The notes: generated by a model not told the origin, from the letters alone. Numbered from the stretch's first letter, positions 15,993 to 26,164 are shown. The stretch is DNA of 40,039 nucleotides from Bacillota bacterium (GCA_023434365.1 JAEYSV010000020.1:1-40039), one strand, 5' to 3'. Numbers and translations: made by a program.

Positions 15993-17611
15993 AAGGCTTC
16001 GTCTATATTATTACAAAAATTCTCATGCCCAATTTGTGATACAAATCCGCTCTTTTCCATTACCGATTTCGGTTGATTCTGAACATGAGATAGGATTAAT
16101 GTCACTTCATTTTTTTGACATTTTTTATACATTTTAATCAATGTACGAAGAGCTGTAGCATCAAGTGCTGGAACGCCTCTCATTCGCAATATTATGGCGT
16201 TAATACTCTTATCTGTTGGAATATTCATTAACTTATTCGTAGCTGCAAAAAACATAGGCCCAACCACTTCATAAACTAATGTATTATCAGGAACCCTTTT
16301 TAAAGAGATATTCTCAGGGTCATCTTGCTCTTCCATCTGTTCTATATATTTCCACTCTTCTACGTGGGTTACATCAGCCATTCTCTTTAAAAATAAAAAG
16401 GCAGCCAATATAATACCTGCTTCTATTGCCACAACAAGATCAAACACCACGGTTAAGATAAATGTTACGATTAGCACAGTAATATCACTCTTTGGAGAGG
16501 TTTTTACTAAATCTAAAAATACCCGCCACTCACTCATATTATATGCTACCATAAACAGTATGGCTGCAATAGTTGGCATAGGAATTAAAGCAGCATATGG
16601 CATAAGTATTACCAGAATTAATACCAAGGTAACTGAGTGTACCATTCCTGCAATAGGTGTTCTCCCACCATTTTTAACATTAGCTGCAGTACGTGCAATC
16701 GCACCCGTTGCAGGTATGCCACCAAACAGTGCTGATCCAATATTCCCAACTCCTTGTGCCACTAATTCCATATTTGACCGATGCCTGCTTCCAACCATCC
16801 CATCTGATACCACACAGGAAAGTAATGACTCTATACCTGCCAAAATTGCAATAGTAAAAGCATCTGGAAGAACATTTTTTATAATTGTAATATTTATATT
16901 AGGCATTGAAAAAGCTGGTAACTTGTTACTTATCTCGTATAAACTTCCTATTGTATTCACTTCCATCTGAAAACTCTTTACCAAAACTACTCCAACAATT
17001 ACCGCAATAAGTGATCCTGGAATTTTATTATTTATTTTAGGCCATACAATTAATACAATGAGACACACTATTCCAACAACAGCAGCCTGCCAATTAACCG
17101 TCGAGCTATTGTGAATAAATGCTTCCATTTTTTCAACCGTTTCAATTGGGGTATTCGGAAAAGTCATACCAAAGAAATCTTTTAACTGCCCTATCAAAAT
17201 AGTAAGTGCAATACCGGTAGTAAATCCAGTAGTAATGGTATAAGGAATATATTTGATCAGACTTCCCATTTTAAAAAGTCCCATTACTATTAATATTATA
17301 CCGGCTAAAATGGTGGCAACAATCAGTCCATCCATTCCATTTCTGGCAACAATGGAAGCTACAATGGTTGCAAATGCTGCGGTTGGTCCCGAGATTTGAA
17401 CACGACTCCCCCCCAAAAATGATATTATAAAGCCAGCGATTATCGCGGTATATATTCCTTGACTAGGACTCACTCCACTAGCAAGACCCAGTGCAATTGA
17501 TAATGGCAATGCAATAATTGCAACTATAATTCCCGCAATTATATCTTTAATTAGCTGTTGTTTTGAATATGTTTTCATTACCGAAAACAACTTTGGTTTC
17601 AATTTTTCCAT
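15968..17611 (-). CDS. SulP-family anion transporter with STAS domain
   Basis: A 547-residue membrane transporter of the SulP/SLC26 family. The start at 17611 (ATG) is 5 bases behind GGAGG; the GTG four codons earlier overlaps that site and is rejected. The membrane domain has about twelve to fourteen segments, with the family motifs ALPLSIALGLASGVSPSQGIYT (about 36-57), LGGSRVQISGPTAAF and IARTAANVKNGGRTPIAG. The C-terminal STAS domain (about 435-545) includes PDNTLVYEVVGPMFFAATNKL and IILRMRGVPALDATALRTL. Such proteins carry sulfate, bicarbonate or other anions; the substrate is not readable here. No sulfate genes are adjacent. It is monocistronic and divergent from the HAD phosphatase gene. 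Confidence 0.9.
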   Translation of the reverse strand: MEKLKPKLFSVMKTYSKQQLIKDIIAGIIVAIIALPLSIALGLASGVSPSQGIYTAIIAGFIISFLGGSRVQISGPTAAFATIVASIVARNGMDGLIVATILAGIILIVMGLFKMGSLIKYIPYTITTGFTTGIALTILIGQLKDFFGMTFPNTPIETVEKMEAFIHNSSTVNWQAAVVGIVCLIVLIVWPKINNKIPGSLIAVIVGVVLVKSFQMEVNTIGSLYEISNKLPAFSMPNINITIIKNVLPDAFTIAILAGIESLLSCVVSDGMVGSRHRSNMELVAQGVGNIGSALFGGIPATGAIARTAANVKNGGRTPIAGMVHSVTLVLILVILMPYAALIPMPTIAAILFMVAYNMSEWRVFLDLVKTSPKSDITVLIVTFILTVVFDLVVAIEAGIILAAFLFLKRMADVTHVEEWKYIEQMEEQDDPENISLKRVPDNTLVYEVVGPMFFAATNKLMNIPTDKSINAIILRMRGVPALDATALRTLIKMYKKCQKNEVTLILSHVQNQPKSVMEKSGFVSQIGHENFCNNIDEALKRAELIG

Positions 17612-17817
17612 ATGTACCTCCACATAGTCCTTCGCAATGAATAATTTTAGTCCCGTTTTTACTTATTTACAACAACCACAATCAAATTACTTAAATTTTA
17701 TTACTAGTTAACAAAATATACACAAAAAAGACAATATCTTTGGACATATTTCAGGTGTACTTCCTGCATGATTTAATTATACTAGTATTTCGATGTTAGC
17801 TATATGCCAATTTAGAT

Positions 17818-17846
17818 TTGATAATCTAAGCAAGAACTGTTATAAT
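17818..17846 (+). promoter_or_regulatory. Promoter of the HAD phosphatase gene
   Basis: TTGATA (17818-17823) and TATAAT (17841-17846) are 17 bases apart, a near-consensus housekeeping promoter. About 30 bases separate it from the start codon, with AAGAAGGAAGGA between. Confidence 0.65.
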
Positions 17847-17879
17847 AACGGCTAGTAAAGAAGGAAGGATTTAATTACT

Positions 17880-18509
17880 ATGGCTCAATGTGATGGAATT
17901 ATTTTTGATATGGATGGTACACTATGGGATAGTGCTGAAAATGTAGCTATTTCCTGGAATATTATGTTGAGGAAATATCCTGATGTTCCTTATGAAATAA
18001 AAAAAGAAGACCTTTATCGTGTCATGGGACTAACCATGCCAGAGTTGGTCACAAAACTATTCCCAGATGTCGACCCTGAATATTGTTCCAAGATTTTAGA
18101 AGAATGTGGAAAAGAAGAGCTATCTTACTTAGCAAAACATGGTGGTATGTTGTACCCAAAACTAGAAGAGACGCTAAAAGTTTTATCAAGAAAATATAAG
18201 CTATATATTGTTAGTAATTGTCAGAAGGGCTATATTCAAAGCTTTTTTGCCGCACACCACCTCGAAAAGTACTTTACCGATTTTGATTGCTGGGGCAATA
18301 CTGACTTGCCAAAAAGCGAAACGCTCAGAGGACTTATAGCACGTAATCAGATCAAGTCACCTGTTTATGTAGGCGACACCCTGGGAGATTGCCTAGCAAC
18401 TCGTGCTAACAATATCCCATTTGTATGGGCACGCTACGGTTTTGGAGAAGTCACTGATTATGACTATGTCATTGACTCCTTTGAGGAAATGTTAACTCTT
18501 GATCTTTAA
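17880..18509 (+). CDS. HAD-superfamily hydrolase (phosphoglycolate phosphatase-like)
   Basis: A 209-residue HAD phosphatase with a helical C1 cap. Motif I is FDMDGTLWD, with nucleophile D10 and acid/base D12. Motif II is IVSNCQKGY (Ser/Asn), motif III is the lysine in LPKSETL, and motif IV is VGDTLGDCLA with paired Asp. The cap lies at about 20-85. The family includes phosphoglycolate and beta-phosphoglucomutase-like enzymes; the substrate cannot be fixed. A clean promoter and ribosome site precede it. Its TAA is directly followed by the last codon of convergent sbcC with no spacer. It is transcribed alone. Confidence 0.88.
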   Translation: MAQCDGIIFDMDGTLWDSAENVAISWNIMLRKYPDVPYEIKKEDLYRVMGLTMPELVTKLFPDVDPEYCSKILEECGKEELSYLAKHGGMLYPKLEETLKVLSRKYKLYIVSNCQKGYIQSFFAAHHLEKYFTDFDCWGNTDLPKSETLRGLIARNQIKSPVYVGDTLGDCLATRANNIPFVWARYGFGEVTDYDYVIDSFEEMLTLDL

Positions 18510-21500
18510 TCAACTGTAAGCGATACTTACCTTACTACCACCTTCTCCCGCGACAGCCGGTGCAACGATTAGTTTAACCGGCACGCGGTTTTTCACACTT
18601 TCAACATGAGAAATAATACCGACTTTCAATTGATCATTATGGATTCGCTCTAGGGAACCCATTACAACATCCAACAAATTATCATCAAGTGTACCAAACC
18701 CTTCATCTAGGAAGAATAGCTCAAGTGGCGCTGTTCCTTTTAACTGAATTTCCGCTGAAAGTGATAGCGCGAGTGCTAATGAGGTTAAAAATGTTTCACC
18801 TCCGGATAATGTGCTAGCATCTCTTAATGCTCCTCCATTTTTATTATCCCGAACTAAAAACTTGCCATTTTCATCAGTTTCCAATCCGTATATTCCGTTA
18901 GTAATATCCAATAAGCGTTTTGAAGCATCCCTTGATATATACTGAAGTCTCTGCAGCGCAACATATTCAACGAATTTCTTACCTTTAAACAATGTATCTA
19001 GTTCCATCAGAACCGCCATCTTATGTTCTATTTTCTGCTTCTTTACTAGAATATCTTTTAATTCTGATAAGTCTTCCTCCAACTTTTGGATATCTTTTTG
19101 TTCCATAATCAACACCTTTTTTTGTTCTTCCACTCGTCTTTGCTTCTCCTGAACCATTTCCTCCATCTCAATACATTCTTCTTCAGAAACACTACGTTCC
19201 TTAAGCTTGCTCGTTACTGATTCAATTGCTCCAGTTAATTTTGCTAGTTTTTCTTTATACTCTTCAATTTCTACACGGAGCTTCTCAAATTCCTCTCGGC
19301 TTACAATATAAGGCACCACTTCATCATAAGAATCAAACCCATATTGATGCAATGCATGATAAAAAGCTTCTTTCGTGGCATCTAACTGCTCATGCAGCTG
19401 ATTCATCTTTCCTAACAGTTCAAAAAGCTTTGCACTTGCCTCTTCCTGCTCTTTTAGAACTTTTGTATACGCAACTTCCTGCTCCTGATACTTTATAGTA
19501 ATTGTTTTTATCTTTTCATCTAATTCCTTATAATATGACTCTATATCTTGAATCTCACCTAGACTCTCTTTAATAGCTGCTTGTTTTTCCTCTTTTTCAC
19601 GAATATTTTGCTCACGTTTTGTTCGCATCGTTACCAACATTACCTGAGTGGCTACAAGCTCTTCTTTGATGTTATCTGCCGAGATTTTTAACGCACTTAT
19701 TTGCTCCCTTGATTCATTCAGCACAGACTCCATCTGTACAATTTCTTTGTCTATAGTTTGTATTCTTTGTGCTTCTTTTTGAAAGTCTGAAACATTAGTT
19801 TTATTGGTTAATTCTTCGATCTCCATGTTTAGTTGCGCTACTTTTTGCTCCTCTAACTGGATCTGATTAGTCAAATCTTCTGTCAGTTTTAATGTAGAGG
19901 TAAGTCTTCCATTTAACAGTCCATTTTCATTGACAAGGGACATTCTCCTTGCAACCTCTTTGTCTGCCTGCTCTTTGAGATAAAACATAGCTTCTTGTTC
20001 TTCATTATAGGAACCAACTGTTGAATTATATTGCTTAACTAATTCCTCTTCGGTAATTGCTAATGTTTCTTTTGGCAGTTGGTCTATCGTTTTATTTAAC
20101 TCAGTTATTCGTAGCTGAAAAGATGTTACCCTCTCCGAACCTACCGTTAACTGGCGCTCCCTTTCCTTAATGAGACTTTGGAGTTTGTCTATCTCTTGTT
20201 CAAGCTCTGTTTTACTTTCCTCTGGTAGCTTATGCATTCCAGTCATTTGATGGGTTGTGGAGCCACAGACAGGACAAGGATTACCGTCTATTAGCTCTTT
20301 TCTAAGCTCTTGTGCAATCGTCTCTGTCTTTAACTCAGTAAGTTTTTCTTTCACAAGATTATGCTTATTAATAAGTACTGGCAACTCCTCTGTAAACTTG
20401 TTAATTTCTGATTTTTCATTCGTTAACTTACGATTTATCTCATTTATTTCATCCGATGACTTCTTATAGACAGACCAGCTTTGTTTTGCCAAAACAATAC
20501 GTTCACGCAACAAATCAATGTTCTCTTCTAAAGAGGTCATCTTTTGCGAACATGCTTTGATAAGGTTTGACGTATTCTCCTGTTCACCATCAAGCATGGC
20601 TAATAAGCTTTGGTTTTTGTTCAGGCTATCAAACGCTTCCTGATAATCTTTAGAAGCCCGCTCCATTCTTTTTTTTGTTTCTTTTAACGTTGACAAGGAT
20701 GATTGAAGGGCAATAACCTTAATCTCTCCGCGCTTTATGAATTCCTTATAATTACCATCAATTCTAAGTCTCTGAAGTTCCTTTTGTATTCTTTCAATTT
20801 CACTTTCTTTATATAATATCACTTCTTTTTGATTCGCAATTTCAGACTGCTTAGTTGCTTCTTTATTTATGAGCATCTCCATATCATCAGTTAGAGACTG
20901 GATACTCTCCTGAAGTCTTTTTATTTGCTGGTAATCTAAAAGGCCTTGGTATACTTTTTGCTTCATTACAAGAAGTCTTGGTTTACGCTTTTCGTTCTTT
21001 TCCTTTGCTTCAAGATATGTTACTTCAACCTCAGCACGCATCTTATCTGCAGCCTGCTTCCTCTCTTCAAGAAGATTTTGTTTTGAAGATATCACATTAA
21101 TTTGTTCTCTCACCTGATAAAATGCCTGATAGCTTGGGTAGATTTCATAAGCACGTTCTATTGCTTTTAACCTATTGGCTTTATCTTCAATATCCTGATT
21201 TGCTACAAGATGATTATTTCTTTGATTCTGATACTCATTAAGTTCTCTAATTAATTCTCTGATTTCTCTTACTTCTTTATACTGTATTGATAGACTTTCT
21301 AGCTCCTTCGTATGTTCTATATAACTATCTTGATTTTTCTTATGCTGTTCTTTCACTTGATTTAGTCGCTCTTCACTAACCCCTTCATACCCCAGTGTCT
21401 GTCCAAGCAACATCTGATACCCAGCTTTTTCTTTCTCAATAGCTGCCACTAACTTACGACGTAAGTCCTCCCCATACAACTGCAAATTAAACAAACGTTC

Positions 21501-22004
21501 CAGCATATCCCGACGTTGTTTTCCTTCCATCTTAAGAAATTCACTAAATTTGCCCTGTGGAAGCACAACTGTACGTGTAAAATCCTCTACGCCTAGGCCT
21601 ATAATTTCTACACATTTTGCATCTACCGCTTTTTTCCCTTCCGCTAAAATCTCTGGTTCTTCGCTAGTCATATCCACTATTTTACACTTTCCAGAACGGG
21701 GTGCTTCTGCCTTTTTATCAAAACGAAACTCTCGTTCCACAAGGTATCTTTTTACTGAAGCATTTGAGATTTGAAATTCAAAGGATACATAAGCTTTTTC
21801 TACATTACTATTAATAAAATTAGAACTATTTCTTGCAACATCCCCATATAACGCCAACGTAATTCCATCTAGAATGGAGCTCTTTCCACTTCCAGTCGGT
21901 CCAAAAATCCCAAAAAAGCCACGAGAAGTTAACTGTACAAAATCAACCTGTTGCTCCTCAATAAAACTATTTAACCCCTTTATTTTTAAGCATAATGGTC
22001 TCAC
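18510..22004 (-). CDS. sbcC: Exonuclease SbcC, SMC-like ATPase subunit
   Basis: A 1164-residue SMC/Rad50-type ATPase, partner of the SbcD nuclease, that opens hairpins and blocked DNA ends. The N-terminal Walker A is GPTGSGKSS (35-43). Long coiled coils (about 180-1000) fold back at the zinc hook CPVCG (C577, C580). The C-terminal half has the ABC signature LSGGETFLTSLALALSLS and Walker B LELFFLDEGFGTLDD. The start is GTG; its ribosome site GGAGGAG is formed by the last Glu codons of sbcD, two bases after the sbcD stop, so the two are translated together. Family length is normal. No terminator lies between it and the convergent HAD gene. Confidence 0.96.
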   Translation of the reverse strand: MRPLCLKIKGLNSFIEEQQVDFVQLTSRGFFGIFGPTGSGKSSILDGITLALYGDVARNSSNFINSNVEKAYVSFEFQISNASVKRYLVEREFRFDKKAEAPRSGKCKIVDMTSEEPEILAEGKKAVDAKCVEIIGLGVEDFTRTVVLPQGKFSEFLKMEGKQRRDMLERLFNLQLYGEDLRRKLVAAIEKEKAGYQMLLGQTLGYEGVSEERLNQVKEQHKKNQDSYIEHTKELESLSIQYKEVREIRELIRELNEYQNQRNNHLVANQDIEDKANRLKAIERAYEIYPSYQAFYQVREQINVISSKQNLLEERKQAADKMRAEVEVTYLEAKEKNEKRKPRLLVMKQKVYQGLLDYQQIKRLQESIQSLTDDMEMLINKEATKQSEIANQKEVILYKESEIERIQKELQRLRIDGNYKEFIKRGEIKVIALQSSLSTLKETKKRMERASKDYQEAFDSLNKNQSLLAMLDGEQENTSNLIKACSQKMTSLEENIDLLRERIVLAKQSWSVYKKSSDEINEINRKLTNEKSEINKFTEELPVLINKHNLVKEKLTELKTETIAQELRKELIDGNPCPVCGSTTHQMTGMHKLPEESKTELEQEIDKLQSLIKERERQLTVGSERVTSFQLRITELNKTIDQLPKETLAITEEELVKQYNSTVGSYNEEQEAMFYLKEQADKEVARRMSLVNENGLLNGRLTSTLKLTEDLTNQIQLEEQKVAQLNMEIEELTNKTNVSDFQKEAQRIQTIDKEIVQMESVLNESREQISALKISADNIKEELVATQVMLVTMRTKREQNIREKEEKQAAIKESLGEIQDIESYYKELDEKIKTITIKYQEQEVAYTKVLKEQEEASAKLFELLGKMNQLHEQLDATKEAFYHALHQYGFDSYDEVVPYIVSREEFEKLRVEIEEYKEKLAKLTGAIESVTSKLKERSVSEEECIEMEEMVQEKQRRVEEQKKVLIMEQKDIQKLEEDLSELKDILVKKQKIEHKMAVLMELDTLFKGKKFVEYVALQRLQYISRDASKRLLDITNGIYGLETDENGKFLVRDNKNGGALRDASTLSGGETFLTSLALALSLSAEIQLKGTAPLELFFLDEGFGTLDDNLLDVVMGSLERIHNDQLKVGIISHVESVKNRVPVKLIVAPAVAGEGGSKVSIAYS

Positions 22005-22006
22005 AC

Positions 22007-23215
22007 TTACTCCTCCTCTTTGTTTACGATACTCATTAGCACGTGAAGTGTCTCCTCTTCTACTTCTACCCCACGTTCTTTTAGATAAAACTCTTTGAAT
22101 AACTCTTCAAATGGTCGTTCCTGGTAGCCTCGTCCTTCCTCTTCACGCTCTTTTTCTTCTTTTGTTATTGGGCGAATTGAAAGGATATCATCTTTTAAGG
22201 ATTTCATTTCCTTAATCTCATCTTCTCTAATAAATCGATCTGTTTCGATTTCAAGATAAACAAAACTATCCTTATCCTGATTCTCCTCACACCGCTTAAT
22301 CGCTTCACCAACTCCAGCACATCTCCAGATTTCAATTGGCTTATATACCTTTATTGGAAATTCACTCACCTGAATTTCAGTATTTGCAGTAACATCAACA
22401 ACAAGTAATTTTTTTTCAAACGATATTTCGCTGCTGCTATAATGAAGTGGCGAACCACTGTATCTCGCGCGTTTATCAGAACCCGGTACCACCTGAGGTT
22501 TATGCACATGTCCCAAAGCAATATACTGTGCTTCTTTGGGGAATATACTGCTTTTCACGAGATAGCTGCCACCGAGCTGAATACTTCGTTCTGACCCACT
22601 CTCTTCACTACCAAACACAAAGAGATGCGAAATGATTAGATTCACTGCGTCTTCCTCAAACTGTATCTTTAATTCATCAAATAGCTGTTTTAGTCTTGCT
22701 TCATACGATTCTACCCGCTCTTTATCAGAATCCATTTCGCCATATAAAACTTCATTCAATCTCTTTTCACTTGGATAAGGAGTCGTAATTATTACTGCCT
22801 TTTCGTTACCTATTCTGAGTTTTACATATCCTTCGCCACTTTCAGTTACTTGATTTTTACCATAATCACCAGTTGGTATTATTGTTTTTGGAGTACCTGC
22901 CATAATAATTCCATGTTCTCTTGCCAATGGACCAGCAGCTACTAATCGCTCTGGATTATCATGATTTCCAGCTATTACAACCGTTATCCTATCGCCATCT
23001 TTTGATAGTTTTTTTAATGTATCATAAAACATTTTTTCTGCTCTTGCAGGAGGATTGGAGGAGTCATACACATCTCCAGCAATTAAAATAAGATCAATTT
23101 TTTGCTCCTCAACAAACAGAACCAAATCATTTAAAAATTGCTCCTGTTCATTCATCCTACTTTGTCCCTCTAAGTTCTTTCCAAGATGCCAGTCGGCAGT
23201 GTGTAAAATTCGCAT
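22007..23215 (-). CDS. sbcD: Exonuclease SbcD, nuclease subunit
   Basis: A 402-residue Mre11-type phosphoesterase that forms SbcCD with the following gene. Metal and catalytic sites are clear: MRILHTADWHLGK (D8, H10), LILIAGDVYDSSNPP (D48), VIAGNHDN (N84, H85), IISHLF and the final LGHVHKPQ. SbcD cuts double-stranded ends and hairpins in an ATP-dependent complex. The last residues, a Glu-rich tail, also hold the sbcC ribosome site. The start has AGGGG upstream. Its full length is normal. No promoter with good boxes could be picked by eye in the 213 bases upstream. Confidence 0.95.
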   Translation of the reverse strand: MRILHTADWHLGKNLEGQSRMNEQEQFLNDLVLFVEEQKIDLILIAGDVYDSSNPPARAEKMFYDTLKKLSKDGDRITVVIAGNHDNPERLVAAGPLAREHGIIMAGTPKTIIPTGDYGKNQVTESGEGYVKLRIGNEKAVIITTPYPSEKRLNEVLYGEMDSDKERVESYEARLKQLFDELKIQFEEDAVNLIISHLFVFGSEESGSERSIQLGGSYLVKSSIFPKEAQYIALGHVHKPQVVPGSDKRARYSGSPLHYSSSEISFEKKLLVVDVTANTEIQVSEFPIKVYKPIEIWRCAGVGEAIKRCEENQDKDSFVYLEIETDRFIREDEIKEMKSLKDDILSIRPITKEEKEREEEGRGYQERPFEELFKEFYLKERGVEVEEETLHVLMSIVNKEEE

Positions 23216-23338
23216 ATTTTCCCCTACTTTCTATCTTTTCCATTTATTTATGCATTTGTTTTTGAAAAACATCGGCATACTAATGTAGTACTATTATTAT
23301 TTTTATTATATCATGAACTAAATTTCTTGGGAAATGAT

Positions 23339-23368
23339 TTGCCTAGACTACTCTTGTGGTGGTAAAAT
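23339..23368 (+). promoter_or_regulatory. Possible promoter of the flavoprotein gene
   Basis: TTGCCT (23339-23344) and TAAAAT (23363-23368) are 18 bases apart, about 60 bases before the start. The -35 box is weak, so this is tentative. Confidence 0.35.
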
Positions 23369-23431
23369 ATTCTTGGCTGTCATCTGACAAGTTTTAAATA
23401 TATGTTATCTACATAAGACTGGAGTGATTTG

Positions 23432-24841
23432 ATGAAGTATGATGTAATTATCATAGGGGCAGGTCCAGCAGGTATCTTTACTGCATTGGAGATGTTAAGA
23501 AAAGAGAGTAATAAAAAGATTATGATTGTTGAGAAGGGTGTTGCGGTAAATAAACGAAGCTGCCCAAAAACAAAAACGAAACAGTGTGTCAATTGTAAAC
23601 CATTTTGTCACATTACTACTGGTTTTTCGGGCGCGGGTGCCTTCTCAGATGGTAAACTCAGTCTAAGCTATGAAGTTGGGGGGCAACTTCCTGACCTTAT
23701 CGGAGCGGACCTGGCACAGGAAATGATCAATTACACCGATAGTATCTATCTAGAGTTTGGAGCAGATAGTAATATTGAGGGGATCAGTGAGACTACAAAA
23801 ATAAAAGAAATTAGAAAACGAGCAATACAGGCAGGGTTAAAGCTGGTTGATTGCCCAATTCGTCATCTTGGCACCGAAAAAGCGCAAGAACTATACTATG
23901 CGATTCAGGAATACCTGATAGAACATGGAATTGAAATCTGGTTCTCCCACTCCTGTGAAAACTTAATCTTAGAAAATGAAACCTGTATCGGGGCAGTAAT
24001 CACTAATGTAAAAGACCAGACAACCCAGGAAATCATGGCGGATAATGTAATTGTGGCCGTTGGTCGTCGCGGTGCCCACTGGTTTGAAAAAATCTGTGAA
24101 AAACACAGTATCGCACACCAACCAGGAACTGTTGATATCGGTGTTCGTGTTGAAGTCCGCAATGAAATAATGGAAGAAGTAAACGACGTATTATATGAGT
24201 CCAAACTGATTGGCTATCCAGGACCATTTAAAAACAAAGTACGCACCTTCTGTCAAAATCCTGGTGGCTTTGTCAGTCAGGAAAACTATGATAACGACCT
24301 GGCTGTGGTTAACGGACATTCCTATAAAGACATCAAATCCAACAACACCAACCTTGCCATCTTATGTTCTCATAACTTTACACATCCGTTTAACCAACCA
24401 ATTGAGTATGCTCAGAAAGTTGGCGAATTAACTAATATGTTAGCAAATGGTCATATCCTAGTACAGCGATATGGGGATATCTTAGATGGAAAACGCACCT
24501 GGCCTAAAGAGCTGTCTTTCTCTAACTTAAAACCGTCCTTACCTGACGCAGTTGCAGGTGATATTACGGCAGCCATGCCTTATCGTGCAATGACCAATAT
24601 CATCAATTTCATTCAGGCAGTCGATCATGTAGTTCCTGGTTTTGCAAGCACAGAAACGCTTCTTTACTCACCAGAACTCAAGTTTTATAGTAATCGCGTA
24701 AAAATGGATGAAAACTTTGTTACTAACATTAAAGGCCTATATTGTCTCGGAGATTCCAGTGGTTGGACAAGAGGACTGATGATGGCTTCTGTAATGGGTG
24801 TTTTGATGGGTCAGAAACTTGCTAAAGAGAATGATCGATAA
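23432..24841 (+). CDS. FAD-dependent dehydrogenase, COG2509-like
   Basis: A 469-residue cytoplasmic flavoprotein. The ATG at 23432 is taken since GGAG lies 7 bases upstream; a TTG one codon earlier is in frame. The FAD fold is VIIIGAGPAG (5-14). A Cys cluster, C44, C52, C55 and C59, leads into FSGAGAFSDGKL (65-76), the hallmark of this uncharacterised family. The C-terminal FAD contact is GLYCLGDSSGWTRGLMMAS. The cysteines could bind a metal or iron-sulfur cluster, which is inferred. Substrate is unknown. It is monocistronic and convergent with the antiporter gene, separated by a shared terminator. Confidence 0.85.
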   Translation: MKYDVIIIGAGPAGIFTALEMLRKESNKKIMIVEKGVAVNKRSCPKTKTKQCVNCKPFCHITTGFSGAGAFSDGKLSLSYEVGGQLPDLIGADLAQEMINYTDSIYLEFGADSNIEGISETTKIKEIRKRAIQAGLKLVDCPIRHLGTEKAQELYYAIQEYLIEHGIEIWFSHSCENLILENETCIGAVITNVKDQTTQEIMADNVIVAVGRRGAHWFEKICEKHSIAHQPGTVDIGVRVEVRNEIMEEVNDVLYESKLIGYPGPFKNKVRTFCQNPGGFVSQENYDNDLAVVNGHSYKDIKSNNTNLAILCSHNFTHPFNQPIEYAQKVGELTNMLANGHILVQRYGDILDGKRTWPKELSFSNLKPSLPDAVAGDITAAMPYRAMTNIINFIQAVDHVVPGFASTETLLYSPELKFYSNRVKMDENFVTNIKGLYCLGDSSGWTRGLMMASVMGVLMGQKLAKENDR

Positions 24842-24861
24842 TAAAGAAAGTTCAATACTAT

Positions 24862-24931
24862 AAAAAAAGAGAGTGTAATTATTATTTCATCAAGAGAACG
24901 TGTCTCTTTTGAATAATAATTACACTCTTTT
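24862..24931. terminator. Bidirectional terminator, flavoprotein / antiporter
   Basis: A 17-bp outer stem (24870-24886 with 24912-24928) encloses an inner stem AAGAGA/TCTCTT. An A run on the left (24862-24868) and a T run on the right serve both directions. The antiporter stop codon at 24930-24932 lies in the T run. Confidence 0.8.
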
Positions 24932-26108
24932 ATCCACGTGTTAACCATTTTTCATACAATCTATCCACACAAATTGCACCAAATGGTGCAGTAATTAAAA
25001 TAGATAGCACCGCAACCGTTAATATTAATTTACCGCTAGATAGGCCCATTGATAGTGGAATTGCACCAATTGCCGCCTGTACAGTTGCTTTAGGAGTATA
25101 GACAACCATACAAAAACTTCGTTCTTTTCTATTTAACTTAGTTTTTATTAAACTTACGATTACACCGGTCATTCTAAATATCAGGCCAACTATTACTACG
25201 CAAATAGCAAGTAATCCTGCATCTAATGCATAACTCAAATCCACTGTTGCTCCCACTAAGACAAATAACAACACTTCAGCCGCTACCCATAACTTATTAT
25301 ATTTTGCGGATAACCTAACCGCCAGTATTCCATAAGACTTTGCAACCATGATTCCCATACTCATAATGGCTAGTAATCCCGATAAAGGCAAGACATCTTC
25401 GATTCTTGTTTCCAGTTCAAGTAATAAAAACGAGATACTAAGAATTACTAACACCTTGGCAGAATCTCTTATATGCATCTTTTTAAAAACTAACGACATA
25501 ACCCATCCTGTAATGAATCCCAATAAAATTCCAGTAACAATTGAGACAGGAACATTAAGAAACTGCGAGGCTGACATTGTTCCTCCTTGTGCCATTCCTA
25601 CGAATGCCGTAAATAAAACAATAACAAAAACATCATCAACACTTGCACCAGCAAGGATCATTTGAGGTATCTGTTTCTTTGTTCCATACTTTTCTTCAAT
25701 CATATGGATCATTCGAGGAACAATTACTGCAGGAGATACTGCAGCTACTACACTCCCCATAATTGCCGCATCAAGAATACTAATACCGAATAAGAATGGG
25801 GCAATCAACACTATACCAATGATTTCAAAACATGCTGGAACAAATGTTAATAATAACGCTGGACGCCCAACTTTTTTTAAGTCATCAATATTAAGAGACA
25901 ATCCTGCCCTCGTTAATATTATTACTAACGCTAATCTCCTCAAATCTGATGAAATATTCAGTATAGAATCATCCAATAAGTTAAACGCATATGGGCTCAA
26001 AGCGATTCCAGTTATTAACATTCCTAGTAGTGAAGGAAGCTTGATTTTTTGAAATAGTCCTCCTAGCAGCATACCGCATAAGAAAATTAGCGCTAAACTT
26101 GTTAACAT
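24930..26108 (-). CDS. Cation:proton antiporter (CPA family)
   Basis: A 392-residue membrane protein with about 12 hydrophobic segments and the Na+/H+ exchanger fold (PF00999). The segment AAIMGSVVAAVSPAVIVPRM and the nearby ILAGASVDDVFVIVLFTAF carry the conserved acidic pair region (DD) used for ion binding. The C-terminal half repeats the GATVDLSYAL and TPKATVQAAIGAIPLS patterns of the CPA family. It likely exchanges Na+ or K+ for H+ in the cytoplasmic membrane, helping pH or salt balance. There is no cytoplasmic TrkA domain. It is 56 bases after the PatB/MalY gene and probably in the same transcript. The ion is not determined. Confidence 0.88.
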   Translation of the reverse strand: MLTSLALIFLCGMLLGGLFQKIKLPSLLGMLITGIALSPYAFNLLDDSILNISSDLRRLALVIILTRAGLSLNIDDLKKVGRPALLLTFVPACFEIIGIVLIAPFLFGISILDAAIMGSVVAAVSPAVIVPRMIHMIEEKYGTKKQIPQMILAGASVDDVFVIVLFTAFVGMAQGGTMSASQFLNVPVSIVTGILLGFITGWVMSLVFKKMHIRDSAKVLVILSISFLLLELETRIEDVLPLSGLLAIMSMGIMVAKSYGILAVRLSAKYNKLWVAAEVLLFVLVGATVDLSYALDAGLLAICVVIVGLIFRMTGVIVSLIKTKLNRKERSFCMVVYTPKATVQAAIGAIPLSMGLSSGKLILTVAVLSILITAPFGAICVDRLYEKWLTRG

Positions 26109-26164
26109 ATATTTTATCCTTTCGTACTATCATAATAGTCATTCTATTACATGATAGCACAATC

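Noticed and set aside
15934..16137. 67-residue plus-strand ORF after the STAS-like gene
   Set aside because: It runs through the terminator and then opposite the sulP end; no ribosome site.
16560..16970. 136-residue plus-strand ORF opposite sulP
   Set aside because: Antisense shadow of the membrane domain; sulP motifs on the other strand are clear.
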